DNA of 64,000 bases from NCBI GenBank assembly GCA_008360955.1, contig LUCM01007795.1:57878-121877 (forward strand), in the 5' to 3' direction. A program made the translations under genes and the position numbers. This stretch comes from Fasciolopsis buskii (Eukaryota; Platyhelminthes; Trematoda; Plagiorchiida; Fasciolidae). Below the pieces are notes generated by a model. It did not search any database, was not told the origin of the DNA, and saw only the letters and a program-made list of their open reading frames with translations. Positions 59,430-64,000 of this stretch are shown in pieces (position 1 is the stretch's first letter; every line of letters starts with the position of its first letter).

Positions 59430-59610
59430 ATTTTTTTTATCTTTTACCCTCTATATTACTAAAACCACAGTATGACATTTTCAGGATGGGAGCTGCAACC
59501 ATCGGTCTCCCTAGTGATGAAGTGGGTCGGCAGTTGATACACTCGAGCTTGCGACCTTCAGTTTGGGATGTCACGAAGTCGACCGCTAGACCATTGCCGT
59601 TAGTGTATTA
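59430..59610 (-). mobile_element. SINE-A copy 10
   Basis: Tail complement TTTTTATCTTTTACCCTCTA, CAGTATGACATTTTCAGGAT, central CTCCCTAGTGATGAAGTGGG and a worn head (CACTCGAGCTTGCGACCTTC where the B box should be). The oldest-looking copy. Confidence 0.75.
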
Positions 59611-59706
59611 CCGGTATACATTGATGCAATTCATAAGTTACCTAACATTCAATTTTCGGCAACAATGTTGAAAGAAAAGATTAAATGTTCCAATGTGATG
59701 AAAGAG

Positions 59707-60327
59707 TTAGGAGCAGTTGGATTCAGTGCTGTCGAACGGTACTAGTAATTTTGTGTTAAAATTCTGAATGCGTTTGGATGATGAAGTTATCGAGGATGTC
59801 TGTCTGCATACTGTGTTCCGCTTAGTATTTTTCGACAATCGGGCAAGGTTATCAGGCGATCGTCTAATCCAGGTGAATGATGGACTGTTCCAAACGTGAA
59901 AAGTCTTCCGCCTAGGCCGCATTTGACCCAAAAGATGGGCGCAGTCCACGCGATCGCGCCGCGTCTGCGCCTTACCAGCTCGTTTATAGGGCCACATTAG
60001 ACGGTATGATTAGAGATAACAGTCGCGAGATCCAGCCGGCATTTCACCTTCTCATTCGACCGAAGCTGAAACCTAGATCGAAAATCTAATCAGACTGTCA
60101 GATAATCTCATGCGGGAATCACCTTGGCCAGTGTCCGTTTTGTTATCATCGGTCGGAACTTCTGGCCACACTTGACCAATAATTGCAATTAGCTCACGAA
60201 TGGAGTGCTCGTGCAAAAAGATCTCATGTGATATTTTGGCGACACAGGGGCAAATCCACATGCACACACACACACACACACGTTGTGCATTGCATAACTG
60301 CGCAACCGACAACGGTGATCCAATCAA
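59707..60327 (-). other. CpG-containing region with two open minus-strand frames, unresolved
   Basis: Two consecutive minus frames, 60327-60073 (84 codons) and 59997-59707 (96 codons), lie in a locally GC-richer segment (GATCGCGCCGCGTCTGCGCC near 59952). The first contains a protein-like stretch HEHSIRELIAIIGQVWPEVP. The second is basic (RAGKAQTRRDRVDCAHLLGQ). Different frames, a stop between them and no clear splice pair prevent a gene call. A (CA)n run overlaps the 5' end of the first frame. Confidence 0.22.
60262..60281. repeat. (CA)n short microsatellite
   Basis: About ten CA units. Confidence 0.9.
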
Positions 60328-60860
60328 CCCGTTCCAGTGGTTTTTCTTACTACGCAGTTAAAAGCACGTTAGACAAATTTATTTTTTTATTTTTTTTAAT
60401 TCTTTTGTGAATTCAAGCATTTATTGTCTTCCAAAATAGAGAATGTAAAACTGGAAATTTAAGGTGGCATTTAGAAGTTCTAAAATTTGTGAACAAAATA
60501 TCCGTAATCAGAATGGACACCCCGTGCCAGACTGGAAAGTCTGACATAGTGTTTTCTTTGTTAAAAACGGATGTAGCCTGCCTTCATTATGACTGCGTGT
60601 ACCGCCGCATCCGAACTAAAGTATACTGACGTAAGGAGCGTATAGAAAAAATCAATGCGCCATGCGTTGGTATTTATTGCTAATGAGTGTAAAACTTGTC
60701 TTGAGCAAGACTACCCATAGTAGTGGAAACATTATCGCATTACCTCTACCAACAACGCTGTGTTATTACCATTATATCATTGAATTGTTCGTCTTCCTAT
60801 TTCGCCCTGTTAGTTTGGTAGATCTGACAAGTGTGGAGTTAATCCGTCTGTGAAATAGTT

Positions 60861-60955
60861 CCCAACCTGGGTAAGATTCGAACCTACGAGTAGACGTGAC
60901 TCACACACTCGTGTCACCAGTGCGCTCTACCAAGTGATCTACGAGGTCCACGCTG
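60861..60955 (-). repeat. tRNA-like repeat or tRNA pseudogene
   Basis: On the minus strand: TAGATCACTTGGTAGAGCG (A box, close to consensus) and AGGTTCGAATCTTACCCAGG (B box intact), with an enlarged central region between them containing an inverted GACACGAGTGTGTGAGTC. The outer bases do not pair as an acceptor stem, so it is a tRNA relic or SINE head and not a functional gene. The long insert could suggest an intron-containing tRNA ancestor. Confidence 0.6.
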
Positions 60956-60960
60956 AGAGG

Positions 60961-63900
60961 GGCTGGGAACATTTTACCTAAGAGCCAACGATTACAGGCG
61001 CAAACTGTGCAAGCACTTGGCAATCACCTCAGTCAACTTTTCGCATTTTGACTGAATCAACCTGTCGTTTTCAGTGGTTAGAATCCATCGACATGATTGG
61101 TTACAAAGTTTGGTTTATCTTGGCCACAAACGAAAACAGCCGGAGAAAACTATAGTTGGTTGCATCCTTCAGCGGACAAGAAAAGAAAGCCTTATTTGTT
61201 CTTTTTAACCCTATGAATGCAGTGTTTAGCCATCTGATAATCACCCAACTTCCACTCAATTGCTCATTTTGTTATGCACAGATCCATGCTTTGTTTCTGA
61301 TCATGAGAGAGCTGATCATGCTAGTTAAGATCCCGATAAGATGGCCAGGGTTTGTTTGAACAGGAGAATTGGCAACGAGTTGGTCGAATTCATTTCAAAG
61401 TGAAAAGGGATCTGCATCAGTATGTACTAGTTAGAAAGTAGTTGGCACCACTAAATGATCCAGTAGTAGTTAAAGCTGAAGAAACTCTATGGCCAAATGA
61501 ATCACAATTCACTCAGCAGCAACGAAGTTTCGGGGCTTCACTGACGATGGGCTTTTGTCAAATACGGAGTCCTGTTTGAGGGAGTCATGCCTGGTGCCGC
61601 ATTTAGATGTCCAGCACATTTACTGAATAAAGATAAGGCCCCCGTAGCTAGGCCGAAGTGTACGGCTCCAAAGATGAAGCGGATAACGAGCGTCTGGTGA
61701 TCCGATGAAAGTGACATTCAAGAGCCCCCGTCAAACACGATAGGCGATTATCGTGGATATATGATGCATATCTAAAATACAAGAACCCAGTTTTCTCTAT
61801 CGACTGATAGCTTTTGCAATTGACAAAACTACCATGTCGTCCACGCCACTGTCAATATCATCTACATTACCAATAATCAGAAAGTGAGTAATGTCTTGCA
61901 GGACTTAGTATTTGTGCTCCGGTTGAGGTAGATTTTTAGCGAGAACATCAGTGCCTAAAGTAGCAATCACCAATTTGGGTTCCAGTTTGACCATTCAACT
62001 AGTCAACGCAAGGATTTCAGAACTATTAGTTTGGTAGATTTTTTAAACTTTCTATTAATTGGAATGGACATGGACGTTTATAAATGCCAAACAGCACACA
62101 TTAAACCGCACGTATTTTGCAGCCAAATAAGAGGGATGTCACTGCAGGTTGAACATTATTTTTTCAGTTCGTATTCCGAGAAGCCCTATTTACACGTAAA
62201 CAGCCCATCATTCGAGTTTACTTTCATTAGATGACTGCGTCAGTACAGCGGCGTTCCAGTTCATGCTTCAGGTATCCGGAAGGTGCATAAATTACAAAGC
62301 CCGTAGACTAACAGAAATTCTTGTCATGGGTCCACACGCAAATTTCGTGACACAATGCTCCAAGGTTTTGTCGTTGTACGTACCTGCGCACCAGCCAATT
62401 GAAAGTTTAGCGACCCAGAAAACAGAAGGACGAAAATCCAACAATCATCACTGGTTCGAAAGTGCTGCGCCGTTGATGTCTCAGTCTGACTGAGTAGTGC
62501 GCGATTATCTTGAAAATAAACGTGAATACAACTATCACACTTGTCGAGGTACTCTTCGGTTTCCAGCTGTGTAGTCCACGTCTACAGCTAGTTAACTACC
62601 TGCTCACAATTCCGAGTATTTTTACAGTTCCACATAATCTTACTGGTTTTCAAATCATTAATGTAAAGTTAAATTTTTTATTTCTCTGCCACAAATCCAA
62701 AGAGTTGTTCTAAGTAAATAAACACTACTGATGACTGAAGTTTCCGGAAAATTTTATACATGAAACAAAAAATCAAAAGAACCGATATGAAAAATTCAAC
62801 AGTATGGAACAAATGAATGGTTAATGGCTAGACCGGTAACCTTTATAGGATTTAGTCTAGCTGCATAGATTGAGGTGACTGTCACGGACTGTTGTTTGAA
62901 TCCATTGGATCAATCGTTGGAGCCATCTTGCAGCATTAATTGGGTCATAGCTAGTCTAATCAAAACAGCACACTTGTCCTACTGATGGCCATTATGTGAA
63001 ATGGGATAAAAATGCATGCAGACATCGAACTTCAGCGAAGAAAGAATCGAAGAAGCAAACCGAGTTTGACAAGGGTACGAATTCATGGCTCTTGATACAA
63101 AGCTTGAGTTTAAAACAGCGTGGACACTAGAGCCAATTTAGTGTCACGAGACAAGCTGAAGAGTGGCGGGGTCCAACCAGGAAGTTAATCGAGATTGTGG
63201 GCAGAAGGCATGGGCCGGATGGAAGAAAAATCAGAAATCAAATAGTATGTTGTACAGTAAACGAGGATGCGAGGAGAACATTTGTACATATATATATATA
63301 TATGTGAAATCGGGCTTATATATATATCTGCACTGTACGCCTTCTCAACTCTAAAATATATATATAAGGTTTCATGGACTCCTTGCAAATGGTTCTTTTC
63401 GGAGTGAGGAATTCGCCGGGCATTTTCATGATTACGGCAATTTCGCAATAGTTGCCTTATTTGTGTCCTGAAAATCTCTACTGATTTTGAGGCCAGACAG
63501 TTTCGTCTTAACATCAGTAGTTAGAAAATTATTAATAACCATTTGACCGGGTTCACAGTTTCTTTGAAATACCAATTGACTTTGTTACAGAAAGCTGATT
63601 TGCTCCAAGTTATTTAGTCAAGCCTAAAACATTCTTTTTTCATTAGTCAGCAACGGCGTGATCATAATGCGCAGTCGACTGGACTGGGTTTGCCGAAACG
63701 GAGGGAGGTATTAGGAATTGGCATAAGCCAATCAGTTCTACACTACAATAAAATGATTGTACGATTAAAACTGTTTTTAAAAAAAAACATTTTCCGAATC
63801 AACATTTCAACCACCAGCTGCAAGGAGTAAACGAAAGTTGTGTCACCCTTATTCTGTGCGTGAATGTGCACAATATCACGTGAGGGACATACCAACCAAT

Positions 63901-64000
63901 AGAAGAAAAGGTTAATGTCAATATAGTCTAAGCACTGCGAACTGGGTCACGTAATCGGTGGTCATGAACTGATCAAAATCATGGTATCTCAGTCTAAAGC
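60961..64000. other. No recognisable gene; (TA)n cluster near 63.3 kb
   Basis: Frames are 60-109 codons with no motifs. Three TA runs lie at about 63286-63303, 63317-63326 and 63353-63366. No mobile-element motif was found in this part. Confidence 0.4.
63286..63366. repeat. Clustered (TA)n runs
   Basis: Three TA runs within 81 bases separated by non-repetitive sequence. Confidence 0.9.

Noticed and set aside
60861..60955. Functional tRNA gene on the minus strand
   Set aside because: A and B boxes are good, but the acceptor stem does not pair and the central region is too long. Best read as a tRNA-derived repeat.

Overview
The window reads as nuclear DNA from an invertebrate, most likely a flatworm and probably a digenean fluke. 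No bacterial-type gene layout is present: stop codons are dense in every frame, reading frames are short and isolated, and spliced-gene signals (canonical GT donors, pyrimidine-AG acceptors) occur at a few places. Most recognisable sequence is decayed retrotransposon. RTE-clade LINE reverse transcriptases, a Penelope-like element with a GIY-YIG domain and tRNA-derived SINEs fit a repeat-rich fluke genome. The species cannot be fixed from the sequence, and the fluke assignment rests on remembered resemblance of these families, not on a search.

Layout. 0-5 kb: a SINE copy, RTE fragment A (minus) and a possible second type of LINE RT fragment. 5-10 kb: a head-to-head SINE pair, another SINE and RTE fragment D (plus). 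10-19 kb: mostly non-coding with microsatellites, a second SINE family (SINE-B) and two exon candidates, one encoding a probable signal peptide (16908-17138, minus). 19-24 kb: RTE fragment E (plus) and RTE fragment B (minus). B shares a 610-bp, about 99% identical block with fragment A although both flanks of the block are diverged. 24-32 kb: intergenic or intronic DNA with SINEs. 32-35 kb: the best protein-coding candidate, a 458-codon exon on the minus strand ending in a GTAAGT donor and followed by a phase-compatible second exon candidate, next to a CpG-rich upstream region. 37-43 kb: SINE-B, RTE fragment G and RTE element C, the most complete copy with endonuclease and RT. 48-53 kb: more SINEs, a (GTA)n array, a degenerate GACT repeat and the Penelope-like element. 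53-64 kb: largely unannotated, with a repeat forming an inverted structure, one small exon candidate, SINE pieces and microsatellites.

Function. No operon-like or system-like cluster is present. The mobile elements look inactive because all RT-bearing copies have stops or frameshifts. The two better gene candidates, at 17 kb and 33 kb, are both on the minus strand and neither product is recognised. The most informative signals are the mosaic identity between RTE fragments A and B, and the SINE families with visible pol III boxes.
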